This document shows, piece by piece, positions 19,190 to 27,610 of a DNA stretch of 64,000 nt. Position numbers and translations under genes: made by a program. The stretch is taken from contig JACPTQ010000013.1 of the NCBI GenBank assembly GCA_016192705.1, forward strand, positions 1 to 64,000. Direction: 5' to 3'. How positions within the stretch are numbered: the first letter of the stretch is position 1; every line of letters starts with the position of its first letter. The notes beneath the pieces are model-generated. The model did not search any database and was not told the origin of the DNA. It saw nothing but the letters and a program-made list of their open reading frames with translations. This DNA is from Deltaproteobacteria bacterium (GTDB lineage Bacteria; Myxococcota; JACPTQ01).

Positions 19190-22093
19190 TTAACGTTTTC
19201 GCTTCAGGTCGGTCGCCGCCGCGAGAACTCTCCGCGCCACGCTGCGCGCCTTAACCAGGAATTCCGGCGTCGGCTCCGCGGATTCTCGCATCCACGCATC
19301 GTACGAATAGCCGTGCCGCGCGAGAGCACGATTCACAAACCCGCGAACGTAGCGGTGCGCGTGCGTTTGCACGTCACGCGCCTTTCGCTCGAGCGTCGCC
19401 CGCGCCAGCGCCGCACGCTTGTAAATTGCGTCATCGATGACTGGTCCCGGATTGCACGCGAGCGCACGTTCGATCCATCGGTCGCGCGGAGGCAGCGCGC
19501 TGAACTTCACCTCGTCGACTTTCGTCGGGCAGACGTCGTATGCCGCGCAGGCCGAGTGGACGAGCGCGATGAGCTTTCCCTTGACGGCGTTGAAGAGCGG
19601 CGAAATCGCGGCGCGGATCATTTTTGCAAACGCGCGTTCGACGAGGCCATAAAGTGCGTCGAAGAGCGACTCTTGGAGCGCGTCCATGGCGAACGTGTAA
19701 GCGACCTGTGCGAGGAACGCGAGGGCGCCGCCCGCGAACGGGATGCTGCCGATCGCGCTGATCGCCGCGCCAAGGAGCGGGTCCATGACCGAGCGAATGT
19801 GCGACCACCCCTTCGAGAACATCGCGCGTGCCTTCGGCTCCAAGAAGTCGTTGACACGCGTCGTGACCTCTTTCGTGAGCGCTTCGAGCATCCCCGCGAC
19901 GATTTCGCCCGACTTCGGAAGCTGCCGATTCTTGCTCCTCTCTTTGCCAATGAAATCCTTCAGTTTATCGATCGCCGTGTCAACGGCGGCTTGAGCCTCC
20001 TGGACCTTGCCCTTCAGCGCCATGCTCTCCGTCCCGAAATTTGCCTTCGCCTTCTCATATGCCTCGCTCTTGTCCTTTTTCTTGGGATCTTTCGGGTCCG
20101 CGTTTCGGTAATTGGTATGGGCCGCATCGACCTCTCCTTGCAGCCTAATCAGCTCATCTAGCGCAGCCTTCTGCTGCTTGATCAATGCGCTTTGGGCCTT
20201 CGTCACGTTCTCCGTTTCAGACTTCGTGATCGCCGCTTTCGATATCTCCCATTGCCCCTTGGCGAGCCCAACCAGCTTCGCCTTCCACGTCTCCAAAAAC
20301 TTGTCGGCCATGTGCGCCGCGTTTTCGATGAGCCGCATCGCTTCACCAAGCTCGGGCATCACGAGGTCAAGAACCGTCTTGAGCAACCCCCCAGCCTCTT
20401 TCATGAGATCCGCCGATTCGTCTTCGGCGTCCTTGCGGTCCTCCGCACTGATGGGGTCCCCCTGCGGATCCTTCCGCGGCGCCGACGCCTGAACGTAACT
20501 CTTCTTCTTCCCTTCCGTTGGAGGCGCCGCCTTTTTCGCCACCTTCTCGGTCGGCTTCTCGAGCGCGCGCTCCCAACTCTCATCCGAGTATTGGAATCCG
20601 GTGCACTTGAGCCAGTTGGCCGTGCTCACCGCTTTCTTTTTTTCCGTGACCGATTCCGGAACATCAAGCTCGTACGGCGAATCGAGCTCTCGCATCTCGC
20701 CCAAAACCGCCTTGCTCGTCCGATGGCCGTAAACAGGCCGATTCACCATTCCGCCGTAACACCACTCGGTCTTAACGTCGGCGCGTCGCTTCGCCTTGGC
20801 TTCGTCGCGCCGCTGTTCCTCCGCCTCGTTCGCCGGCTTCTTCCACCATATCCGCTCCGCCCATCGCTCGACCGCGCCCGCGACAAGGAGAGGCGACGAC
20901 GCGCACACAAACCGCGTCTTCCCATCCGGTGCCGGCTTCCGCGTCTCCGAAACGCAAAAGACGTTCCCCTTAAACTTCGCGAGGATCGGCTCGCTTCGCG
21001 CCTCCTCGTGCAGCTCGAGCCGGGTCAAGTGGCGACGACTCTGCACGTTTTCGAACACCTCGTTCGCATAGTCGTGCGCCCGGCGAAGGAGCGTGCGCCG
21101 CGCCCGATGAAACGTCTCAAAAACGTGGTGGACCCTAAGCGTAACCGCGAGGTCGTTCGGCTGAATTCGAAGCATGTCGTCTTCAGTCGCCTCGCCGAGA
21201 AACTCGTCGTACCACTTGTCGTCGGCCGCGCGGTCTCCCTTCACGACGTCCTGAATGAGCGCATTGAGCGCGTTCGTCTTGTTCTGATTGCATACCTCAA
21301 ATTTCGGGGGGTTCTTTGGGTCGACGATCTTCTCGAACGACTTTGTTTGGAACTTCACCTTATTGTTCGGGCCATATGGATCGAACTCCATCGACCTCTC
21401 AGTGTTCACCTTGAACGTCAGGCCACGAAACTGCCTAATAATGCCGATGTTCGACTTGAGAAGCGCCTTCCAAAGGCTCGTCTCGTGGCCGAGCGTGTGC
21501 CCAAACGTGCGCGACCACGCGACCATCTCGCGCACGTCGCCGTCCCACTTCTCACGGAAAAACTTGGCTGCCTGTAACGTACCGAACGTTTGTTGACCCA
21601 CCCAGACGCCCTTTTCGGCATTGAGGCGGTCCACCTTTCCGTCAGCTGACTTGACCGCCTGTTCAAGCGGATCATCTTTTTTCTCGAAATACTTCTTGAG
21701 GGCGTCGTACGCCCCCCGGCTGACGCCCGGTATATGCTTGTGAATCTCCTCGAACTTCTTCCAGAATGCGGCAACCGCGTCCTTCGATTGCTTGAGCGCC
21801 GCCTCCGCGTCGTCGATCTCCGCCTCGCGCCGATCGATTTCGCTTTCAATCTGTTTTCCACCCGCGAGCCATCTGTCAAAAAACTCGGGTTGCTTGCCGA
21901 CATCTTCAGCCGCCTTCGCGACGATGTCCGCCCAGTCGATGCTCGTCATGATCTCTTCGCTCTGCTGTGATTCGCCCCATCGAAACGCGCGCGCATAGCA
22001 CTGCAGTGCGCCGGTGTCGCCCTTCGGGCTCTGGAATCGTTTCGCCATCGCGCCCCCGACGCAAACCGCCGTTACGCTCGGCGACTTCAGCAT
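19190..22093 (-). CDS. Large Cys-patterned protein, downstream part of a TAG-interrupted gene
   Basis: An open frame of 967 codons from the first ATG. The frame is in fact open up to base 22198, directly after a TAG at 22201-22199 that ends the gene upstream in the same frame. Cys modules (VFCVSETRK, FVCASSPLLVAG) continue the pattern of the upstream gene, so I regard this as the C-terminal part of one protein. It is Lys/Glu/Ala-rich with probable coiled coils, and has a hydrophobic region (AISAIGSIPFAGGALAFLAQ) followed by amphipathic helices reminiscent of membrane-inserting proteins. No known family is recognised. Ribosome sites before candidate ATGs at 22093, 22048 and 21949 are all weak, which argues against independent translation. 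Confidence 0.65.
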   Translation of the reverse strand: MLKSPSVTAVCVGGAMAKRFQSPKGDTGALQCYARAFRWGESQQSEEIMTSIDWADIVAKAAEDVGKQPEFFDRWLAGGKQIESEIDRREAEIDDAEAALKQSKDAVAAFWKKFEEIHKHIPGVSRGAYDALKKYFEKKDDPLEQAVKSADGKVDRLNAEKGVWVGQQTFGTLQAAKFFREKWDGDVREMVAWSRTFGHTLGHETSLWKALLKSNIGIIRQFRGLTFKVNTERSMEFDPYGPNNKVKFQTKSFEKIVDPKNPPKFEVCNQNKTNALNALIQDVVKGDRAADDKWYDEFLGEATEDDMLRIQPNDLAVTLRVHHVFETFHRARRTLLRRAHDYANEVFENVQSRRHLTRLELHEEARSEPILAKFKGNVFCVSETRKPAPDGKTRFVCASSPLLVAGAVERWAERIWWKKPANEAEEQRRDEAKAKRRADVKTEWCYGGMVNRPVYGHRTSKAVLGEMRELDSPYELDVPESVTEKKKAVSTANWLKCTGFQYSDESWERALEKPTEKVAKKAAPPTEGKKKSYVQASAPRKDPQGDPISAEDRKDAEDESADLMKEAGGLLKTVLDLVMPELGEAMRLIENAAHMADKFLETWKAKLVGLAKGQWEISKAAITKSETENVTKAQSALIKQQKAALDELIRLQGEVDAAHTNYRNADPKDPKKKDKSEAYEKAKANFGTESMALKGKVQEAQAAVDTAIDKLKDFIGKERSKNRQLPKSGEIVAGMLEALTKEVTTRVNDFLEPKARAMFSKGWSHIRSVMDPLLGAAISAIGSIPFAGGALAFLAQVAYTFAMDALQESLFDALYGLVERAFAKMIRAAISPLFNAVKGKLIALVHSACAAYDVCPTKVDEVKFSALPPRDRWIERALACNPGPVIDDAIYKRAALARATLERKARDVQTHAHRYVRGFVNRALARHGYSYDAWMRESAEPTPEFLVKARSVARRVLAAATDLKRKR

Positions 22094-22198
22094 CGCGCGC
22101 CCCGCATGGCCGACATCGATGCCGCAGATCCAGAATGGCTTCCCCTTCGGGAATTCATCCGACCGAAAGAAATCGCTCGATTGGTACAGCCCGCAGAA

Positions 22199-22201
22199 CT
22201 A
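22199..22201 (-). other. In-frame amber codon between two halves of one apparent gene
   Basis: The minus strand reads AAG CGC GGA TAG TTC TGC GGG here. The 35 codons after the TAG (F-C-G-L-Y-Q-S-S-D-F-F-R...) are open and protein-like, and continue the F-C/P-x-F-x-C spacing seen on both sides. TAG is a normal stop elsewhere in this window (purF, pilT, the PHP and YfhO genes), so genome-wide recoding is unlikely. Confidence 0.65.
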
Positions 22202-24298
22202 TCCGCGCTTATACGCCCCGCGCGCACAGATGCCCCGCGTACACCCTTCAGGCGTCTCCTCTTTATGCAGCTCATACCACTGCGACATCGTCTGCTTGGT
22301 GTAGCCACATCGAATCTTCGTCTTGCTCCCGTCGACGAATCGACAAAAATCTTTGACCCCAAACGTTCCTTCGTCTTTCAACGAATCCGAGTAGTCGATC
22401 TCGTCTTGCCACGCGGCGATCTTCTCAACCTCCTTGGGATCCTTGAGGCCCCAAACGGCCGCGTTCCGCGTTCGCCGGAATTCGCGAAACGCATCAAACG
22501 TGTCGAACACGTTGCTTCGAACGATGCTGTCGAGCCGCTCCCGCTCGTTTTTGTCGGCCGACACCTCTTCGCACGTCGGGCGGTTGTACTTCCAGCAGTG
22601 GAGTCGCCCGCGCGTGTCGAGGTCATCGAGCCCGCGCAGTCGACCGAACTCACCAATGTGCGGCGTAATCGCACAGAGCTGGACCCCCTCCTCGAACGGA
22701 CCGCCTTCGAGCAGCCCGCGCGAAAGCCCGCACGTGAAGGACGGCGCCCACTTCGCATCGTTGCCGAAATCGTTGTCGAGAAAGTGCGTGAGTCCCGGTC
22801 GGTCGGCGCGACAAAACAGCTCCTGGTGGCCGAAGAAATAGAGCATCTCCTCGCGCGAGAGCGACATGAAAGGGAGCGGCGGGATTTCGAAAGAGCCGTC
22901 AGGTCGCTCCTTGAGAGGGGCGCATTTCGATTTGTCTTTCGGCGGCGGCGGATAGCCGGGTCCGGTCAGTTTGCCGGTGCACCACTTTTGATACACCTGA
23001 TTGACGTCCGGGTACCTTTCACCCCACGTCTGCTGCCGCATCTCAAGGCACATATTCGCGTTTTGCGCGTTGATGTCTTGCTGGCTCTTGGGGGCGCGCT
23101 GCGAAAGGATGCGGAAGATACGGCGACGGCAATGGAAGCCTTTTTGATCGCCACCGCTCGGCACGACGACGTGGTCGAGAAGCTTTGGGTTGCCAACGCA
23201 GGCAAAGGGCGGCAGTTCGCCAGTTTTGGGCGCCGCCGCGGGCTCGCCGTCTTTTAGCCACGGGAACCAGCCGCCGAGCGTGTCGGTCCAGTTCGTCGAG
23301 CAGGTCACCTTCGTGTGATCCCAGACGTCGGTTTCCTTTGCGGTCTCGCTGGTCTTGGCTGCCGCGAGTTTTTCCGGTGCGCAGAAGACGGGGAGGCTCT
23401 CGGTTGCTTTCGCGCCCGAATAAAGCGCGCTTACGATTTGGGCGTAGTTTCCGTAACAGCCGCCGCCTTTCACGCAAAACTGCGTCGGCATCTTCGCGAC
23501 CGCTTCGTCGGGGAGCGGCACCGTGTCGCGTTTCTTGAGCGCGTTCTTTCGGGCACTTGCGAGCCCGTGATCGGGGTCCGGTTTTTTTGTGCTTGGGCCG
23601 TCGGAATCTGTTAACGGCCGTGCGGACGTAAGCGGCGATTTGAGGGTCACGAAGGCGGTCGGTTCGAGCGTGACGCGTTCGGGTGGCTCGGTGCACTTGT
23701 ATGCGGGCGGCCAATTGGCGCCTTCTCGCGTCACGTCGCCGCGGCAAGGGACATCGTACAACTCTCGGAAGTCGGCGACCTGCGCTTCAATGTCGGGGTA
23801 AAGATCGACTTCGCGTTCGCCGTGTTTCACCTTATGCGGATTGAGCGCCGCGCGAAACGCCTTCGCGTCGGCCTTCGCTTCCATTTCAAGCACGAAGAGC
23901 GCGCGCGCGATCACGGCGACTGGAACCGTCTCAAGCGCCGGCTTTTTCATCCCGGCGATCCGCTTCGCTTCGGAGAGTGGCATCCTGTCGCGATCCACTT
24001 TGAACAAGGCCGGGATTCTTTGGAACTTGTACGCCGCGATGAACGCGCGGTGAGCGCCCGTGCGCTTCCAGCGGCTTTGCAGCTTAAAACGGACCCGCGT
24101 GAGAGCTGTCCGCGACGGGCTTAATGCAACCGCGGTGGCTGGTTTCGCGGCCGGCTGCGGCGTCGGTTTTTTGGGGGGGGCCACTGGCGCCGCCGTCTTT
24201 GGCTTTGCCTTTTTGTCAGCGGTCGCGCCCGGGGTATGCGCCGTGACAACGACAAAGGAAGACAGGACTGCCGTGTATGTCAAAACACAACTTCTCAT
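22199..24298 (-). CDS. Exported Cys-patterned protein, upstream part of a TAG-interrupted gene
   Basis: A 699-residue frame starting at ATG 24298, chosen because a perfect AAGGAGG lies just upstream and the product begins with a signal peptide (MRSCVLTYTAVLSSFVVVTA). A Lys/Pro/Ala linker follows, then a large region with recurring Cys pairs spaced about 20-30 residues, most introduced by F-x-C or P-x-F-x-C: PVFCAPEKL, PPFACVGNPKLL, PSFTCGLSRGLL. I recognise no family. Its TAG stop is in frame with the next 1,002 codons, whose sequence continues the same Cys pattern. It is therefore probably the N-terminal part of a roughly 1,700-residue envelope or secreted protein. Confidence 0.72.
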   Translation of the reverse strand: MRSCVLTYTAVLSSFVVVTAHTPGATADKKAKPKTAAPVAPPKKPTPQPAAKPATAVALSPSRTALTRVRFKLQSRWKRTGAHRAFIAAYKFQRIPALFKVDRDRMPLSEAKRIAGMKKPALETVPVAVIARALFVLEMEAKADAKAFRAALNPHKVKHGEREVDLYPDIEAQVADFRELYDVPCRGDVTREGANWPPAYKCTEPPERVTLEPTAFVTLKSPLTSARPLTDSDGPSTKKPDPDHGLASARKNALKKRDTVPLPDEAVAKMPTQFCVKGGGCYGNYAQIVSALYSGAKATESLPVFCAPEKLAAAKTSETAKETDVWDHTKVTCSTNWTDTLGGWFPWLKDGEPAAAPKTGELPPFACVGNPKLLDHVVVPSGGDQKGFHCRRRIFRILSQRAPKSQQDINAQNANMCLEMRQQTWGERYPDVNQVYQKWCTGKLTGPGYPPPPKDKSKCAPLKERPDGSFEIPPLPFMSLSREEMLYFFGHQELFCRADRPGLTHFLDNDFGNDAKWAPSFTCGLSRGLLEGGPFEEGVQLCAITPHIGEFGRLRGLDDLDTRGRLHCWKYNRPTCEEVSADKNERERLDSIVRSNVFDTFDAFREFRRTRNAAVWGLKDPKEVEKIAAWQDEIDYSDSLKDEGTFGVKDFCRFVDGSKTKIRCGYTKQTMSQWYELHKEETPEGCTRGICARGAYKRG

Positions 24299-24357
24299 CG
24301 ATACCTCCTTGATTTTAGACGACCGGCACGCTCGATTATTCACCGATGCGATTCTCG

Positions 24358-24582
24358 TTACCGCTGGTTCGACGAGGCATCGGCGGGCAGCGCGGAATCG
24401 CCAGCGGGAACGGCCATTGCGCGTGGGACCTCTTTTTGCGGGCGATCGAGCGTTTCGGAGGCGTCGAGACTTCGCACAATACCAATCGTTGTGAGGAGGC
24501 ACAGCGCAAACACGAGTAACAAAAAGACGCCGTAGAGAATTTGGCGCCCGAGCCGAAGATCGCGGTCAGCGGGAAGCGCCAT
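24358..24582 (-). CDS. Small single-span membrane protein
   Basis: A 74-residue protein with one strong membrane span (ILYGVFLLLVFALCLLTTIGIV, about residues 15-36; only its core is quoted elsewhere) after a short charged N-terminus, and a polar Pro/Ala-rich tail. Its ATG overlaps the end of the peroxiredoxin-like gene by 17 bp, implying coupling in the cysS transcript. No family is recognised. Coding status rests on the hydrophobic core and its position in the operon. Confidence 0.55.
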   Translation of the reverse strand: MALPADRDLRLGRQILYGVFLLLVFALCLLTTIGIVRSLDASETLDRPQKEVPRAMAVPAGDSALPADASSNQR

Positions 24583-25141
24583 CGCGAGCCCCCTCTCGAA
24601 GAAAATCGTCGACCGCATCAAACGGAATATGCTCGGCGATGCGGGCCGCGTAAAAAGCGACGCGCACGACGTGCTGTTCGTCGAGCAGAAAATCGGCCGG
24701 GAGCCGCGTTTTTGTCCCCTCCATGCGTCCCGGCAAAATCCCGTTCGCCGTCGCGCGCGCGAGTTCCCCCAAGTTTCGCGGATCGAGATACCCCGCGAGA
24801 CTCGATTCGCATCCATAGGCTGCGTAGAGGCGCTCGTCGGGATCGCAGAGGAGCGGAAACGGCGGCAACGGATTTGCGAACGCCCCCTCGACCGAAATCG
24901 CCGGGCTCTGGAAAATCGCGGCGATCGTGAGACCTCGCGACGCGAACTCGTCCGCGCGTTTCACCATCGCACGCATTCGCAAGTTGCAAAGCGGGCAGCC
25001 CGCGTATCGGAAAAAGCTGAGCCACGCGCGCGACCCCGAGCACTCGGCGAGTCGCCATGTGCCACCGCCCGCGGCATTCGCTTCGATCGTGGGCGCCCTA
25101 TCTCCCGGTTGAAGGCGCTTGGTCACGCGTCGACCCGCCAC
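24566..25141 (-). CDS. Peroxiredoxin-like (AhpC/TSA) protein
   Basis: A 191-residue thioredoxin-fold protein. After a short N-terminus, LQPGDRAPTIEA leads into the fold, then the redox site FFRYAGCPLCNLRMR (Cys-Pro-Leu-Cys) near residue 50, followed by FQSPAISVEGAFANPLPPFP, PLLCDPDERLYAAYG and a later helix. The CxxC site with an AhpC/TSA background matches the peroxiredoxin-like group found in many bacteria. It may reduce peroxides or act as a thiol-disulfide oxidoreductase; the partner is unknown. Its start overlaps the 3' end of cysS by 19 bp, so translation is probably coupled. Confidence 0.78.
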   Translation of the reverse strand: MAGRRVTKRLQPGDRAPTIEANAAGGGTWRLAECSGSRAWLSFFRYAGCPLCNLRMRAMVKRADEFASRGLTIAAIFQSPAISVEGAFANPLPPFPLLCDPDERLYAAYGCESSLAGYLDPRNLGELARATANGILPGRMEGTKTRLPADFLLDEQHVVRVAFYAARIAEHIPFDAVDDFLREGARDGASR

Positions 25142-26580
25142 GTTGTTCGCCCCGGCTCGTCCTGCAACAAAATTCGTTTCGCCACAAGCTCTGCACGAAT
25201 CGCATCCGCGCGGGAGAAGTCTTTGCCCTTCCGCGCCGCCTGTCGCTCCGCGATGAGACGCTCGACATCAGCTTCGGCCATGCCGATCGACGCGAGGTGA
25301 CGCGCGCGCCACGATGCGAGAAACGACTCGGGCTCCGCCTCAAAGACGCCGAGGATGCGCGCCGCGCCGAGCAGATTCGCGCGTAGCGATGCGAGCTTCT
25401 CTTTCCAGCCCGCGGCCCGCTTATCGAGGAGTTCATTCGCCTCGCGAAGCTCGCCAGCGAGCACGCCCAAAGCCGCGGCCGTGTTGAAGTCGTCGCGCAT
25501 CGCATCGATAAATTCGGCGGACGCAACCGCCGAAATCGACGCAGAAGCCACGCCCAGCACCGTGTTCATTCGCGCGAGCGTTGTGTAACCATACGCGACG
25601 CGCCGCGCCGCTTCGTCGAGCGATTGCGTTGCGTAGTTGATTGGGCTCCGGTAATGCGTCGTGAGAAGAAAATATCGCACGCCCTCGGGGTGATACTCCT
25701 TCCGCACGTCACGCACGGTGAAAAAGTTTCCCAGCGACTTCGACATTTTTTCCGCGTCGATCGTCACGAACCCCATATGGCACCAATGCCGCGCGAACGG
25801 TTTTGAACTCCCCCCGCCCGTTGCCGCTTCGCTTTGCGCGATCTCGTTTTCGTGGTGCGGAAAAATCAGATCGGAACCGCCGCCATGAATGTCGAACGTT
25901 TCGCCAAGATACTTCATCGACATCGCCGAACACTCGATGTGCCAGCCCGGGCGCCCCGCGCCCCACGGGCTTTCCCACGAAGGCTCGCCGGGTTTCGCCG
26001 CCTTCCACAGCACAAAATCAAGCGGGCTTCGTTTCGCCTCGTTGACGTCAACGCGCGCGCCCACCTGCATCTCCTTCAAGTCGCGCTTCGAAAGTTTCGC
26101 GTAGCCGGGAAACTTCTCGACCTCGAAAAAAACGTCGCCGCCCGCCGTGTAAGCAGCGCCCCGATCAACGAGCGTTTTTGTGAGCGCGATAATCTCCGTG
26201 ATGTGTTCCGTGACCTTCGGCTCAAACGTCGGTGCCCGCACGCCGAGCGCCGCCATATCGGCCTTGAACTCGCCGATAAACTTCTCGCTGACAGCGTTTG
26301 CGGGCAAGCCAAGCTCGTTCGCGCGCTTGATGATTTTGTCGTCGACGTCGGTAAAATTCCTCGCGTAACGGACTTCGTATCCCACCGACTCGAGAAAGCG
26401 CACCATCGTGTCAAAAAAAACGTAAACGCGCGCGTGGCCGATGTGCGAGAAATCGTAAACGGTGACGCCGCAAACGTAAAGTGAGACGCGCCCTGGAACG
26501 AGCGGTTCAAACGGAACTTTGCGCGCGGTTAGCGTGTCGAAGAGCTGGATCGCCGGCGCACTGTCCTCGGGGCTTGTCAT
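25123..26580 (-). CDS. cysS: Cysteine--tRNA ligase
   Basis: A 485-residue class I aminoacyl-tRNA synthetase that charges tRNA-Cys. The HIGH motif is at residues 46-49 (SHIGHARVYV), zinc ligand Cys37 precedes it, further zinc-site residues lie in GWHIECSAMS and HHENEIAQSEA, and EKMSKSLGNFFTVRD is the KMSKS loop. The C-terminal DALR and anticodon regions are present and the length is normal. It is co-transcribed with an upstream MgtC-family gene (four-base overlap) and a downstream peroxiredoxin-like gene. Confidence 0.97.
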   Translation of the reverse strand: MTSPEDSAPAIQLFDTLTARKVPFEPLVPGRVSLYVCGVTVYDFSHIGHARVYVFFDTMVRFLESVGYEVRYARNFTDVDDKIIKRANELGLPANAVSEKFIGEFKADMAALGVRAPTFEPKVTEHITEIIALTKTLVDRGAAYTAGGDVFFEVEKFPGYAKLSKRDLKEMQVGARVDVNEAKRSPLDFVLWKAAKPGEPSWESPWGAGRPGWHIECSAMSMKYLGETFDIHGGGSDLIFPHHENEIAQSEAATGGGSSKPFARHWCHMGFVTIDAEKMSKSLGNFFTVRDVRKEYHPEGVRYFLLTTHYRSPINYATQSLDEAARRVAYGYTTLARMNTVLGVASASISAVASAEFIDAMRDDFNTAAALGVLAGELREANELLDKRAAGWKEKLASLRANLLGAARILGVFEAEPESFLASWRARHLASIGMAEADVERLIAERQAARKGKDFSRADAIRAELVAKRILLQDEPGRTTWRVDA

Positions 26581-27260
26581 CGGTCGAACTCCTCGGGGTT
26601 GATGGACACCTCCGATACGGCCGTCGCGCGCGCGAGTGAGAGCTCGAGGCGGCGCAGCGTCGCAACGCCGCAGGTGACACCGAACTGAACCTCAACGCCG
26701 CGCTCGGTGCGCGAAGTTCGAATCGTATCTGGAACCAGCCCGATTTCGTCAAGCGCTTGATGAATGGGCGACAGCACCTCGGGGCTCGTCGCTATGACGC
26801 GGATGACGTTCGCGTGCATGCGGCTGCGAAAGACGATGGTCTCGATGCGGCCAAGGATGACGAGGACGAAGAGCATAAAAAGCGTGATGAGGATCGCGGG
26901 CGCGAAAAGGCCGGCGCCGACGCAAAGGCCGACCCCGGCGACGACCCAGATCGTGGCGGCGGTCGTGAGGCCAATAACGGAGCCGCGCGACTGAAGGATG
27001 GCGCCAGCGCCGATGAATCCGATGCCCGACACCACTTGCGCGGCGATGCGCGCGGGGTCGGCGTTTGGGAACGAGCCCGACGTTGCGAAGTGGACCGATA
27101 CGATCATGAGCGCGCACGAACCGGCGCAGATGAGGATGTTGGTGCGAAGGCCCGCTGATTTGCCGTGGAGTTCGCGTTCGAGGCCGATGATGCCGCCGAG
27201 AAGAACGGCGAGCGCGATTCTAAGGGCGGGGTCCTGAATGGTTTCGAGGAACTGCTGCAT
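26577..27260 (-). CDS. MgtC/SapB-family membrane protein
   Basis: A 227-residue membrane protein with the MgtC signature GGIIGLERELHGKSAGLRTN in the first two spans, then about three more spans, and a soluble C-terminal ACT-like domain (residues about 145-227). MgtC proteins aid growth at low magnesium and modulate ATP synthase in some pathogens; many environmental members are of unknown role. It overlaps the cysS start by four bases and is the first gene of that minus-strand operon. Confidence 0.88.
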   Translation of the reverse strand: MQQFLETIQDPALRIALAVLLGGIIGLERELHGKSAGLRTNILICAGSCALMIVSVHFATSGSFPNADPARIAAQVVSGIGFIGAGAILQSRGSVIGLTTAATIWVVAGVGLCVGAGLFAPAILITLFMLFVLVILGRIETIVFRSRMHANVIRVIATSPEVLSPIHQALDEIGLVPDTIRTSRTERGVEVQFGVTCGVATLRRLELSLARATAVSEVSINPEEFDR

Positions 27261-27581
27261 GGCGGCGCGGACGGAACTCTATGCGGTTGGTGGATCTGAA
27301 ATCAACTGGAATCCGATTTCGCTTCGACGGAGGGCGCGCGCGCGGCTCGCGTTTAAATCGTTACTGGGCGTGGATTTTATTTTGATACGGCATTGATGCC
27401 CGCTCCCAGTCTGCAACATTTTCTTGGATCAAGTTTTTGTGCAGAGATTTCCGAGTGGGTCGCAGAGCCGGTGGTTCAATGAAGCGAACACAGCGCGCGC
27501 GGTATTTTTTTTTGAGAGCGGAAAACTGAGAGACGTGTCGCGAAATGTGCGACATGCGTGCGGTTCGCTCAAAATCGTGAG
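27261..27581. other. AT-richer intergenic region upstream of the ncRNA promoter
   Basis: A non-coding stretch of about 320 bp carrying the promoters of the divergent cysS operon and ncRNA gene. It includes GGCATTGATGCC at 27389-27400 (part of which recurs just past the ncRNA terminator) and a 6-bp inverted repeat TGTCGC/GCGACA at 27536-27554, centred about 40 bp upstream of the -35 box, which could be an operator. No gene is visible. Confidence 0.5.
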
Positions 27582-27609
27582 TTGACAGAAAATCATTCTT
27601 TGGTAAATT
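27582..27609 (+). promoter_or_regulatory. Sigma70-type promoter of the large ncRNA
   Basis: A consensus -35 TTGACA at 27582-27587, a 16-bp spacer, and a -10-like TAAATT at 27604-27609. This predicts a transcription start around 27614-27617, exactly where the structured region begins. No ribosome site and start codon follow in a plausible coding frame, so the transcript is probably untranslated. Confidence 0.75.
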
Positions 27610-27610
27610 G

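Noticed and set aside
22199-22201. Genome-wide reassignment of TAG
   Set aside because: TAG is the natural stop of purF, pilT, the PHP gene and the YfhO-like gene in this window, so the amber codon is a local event.
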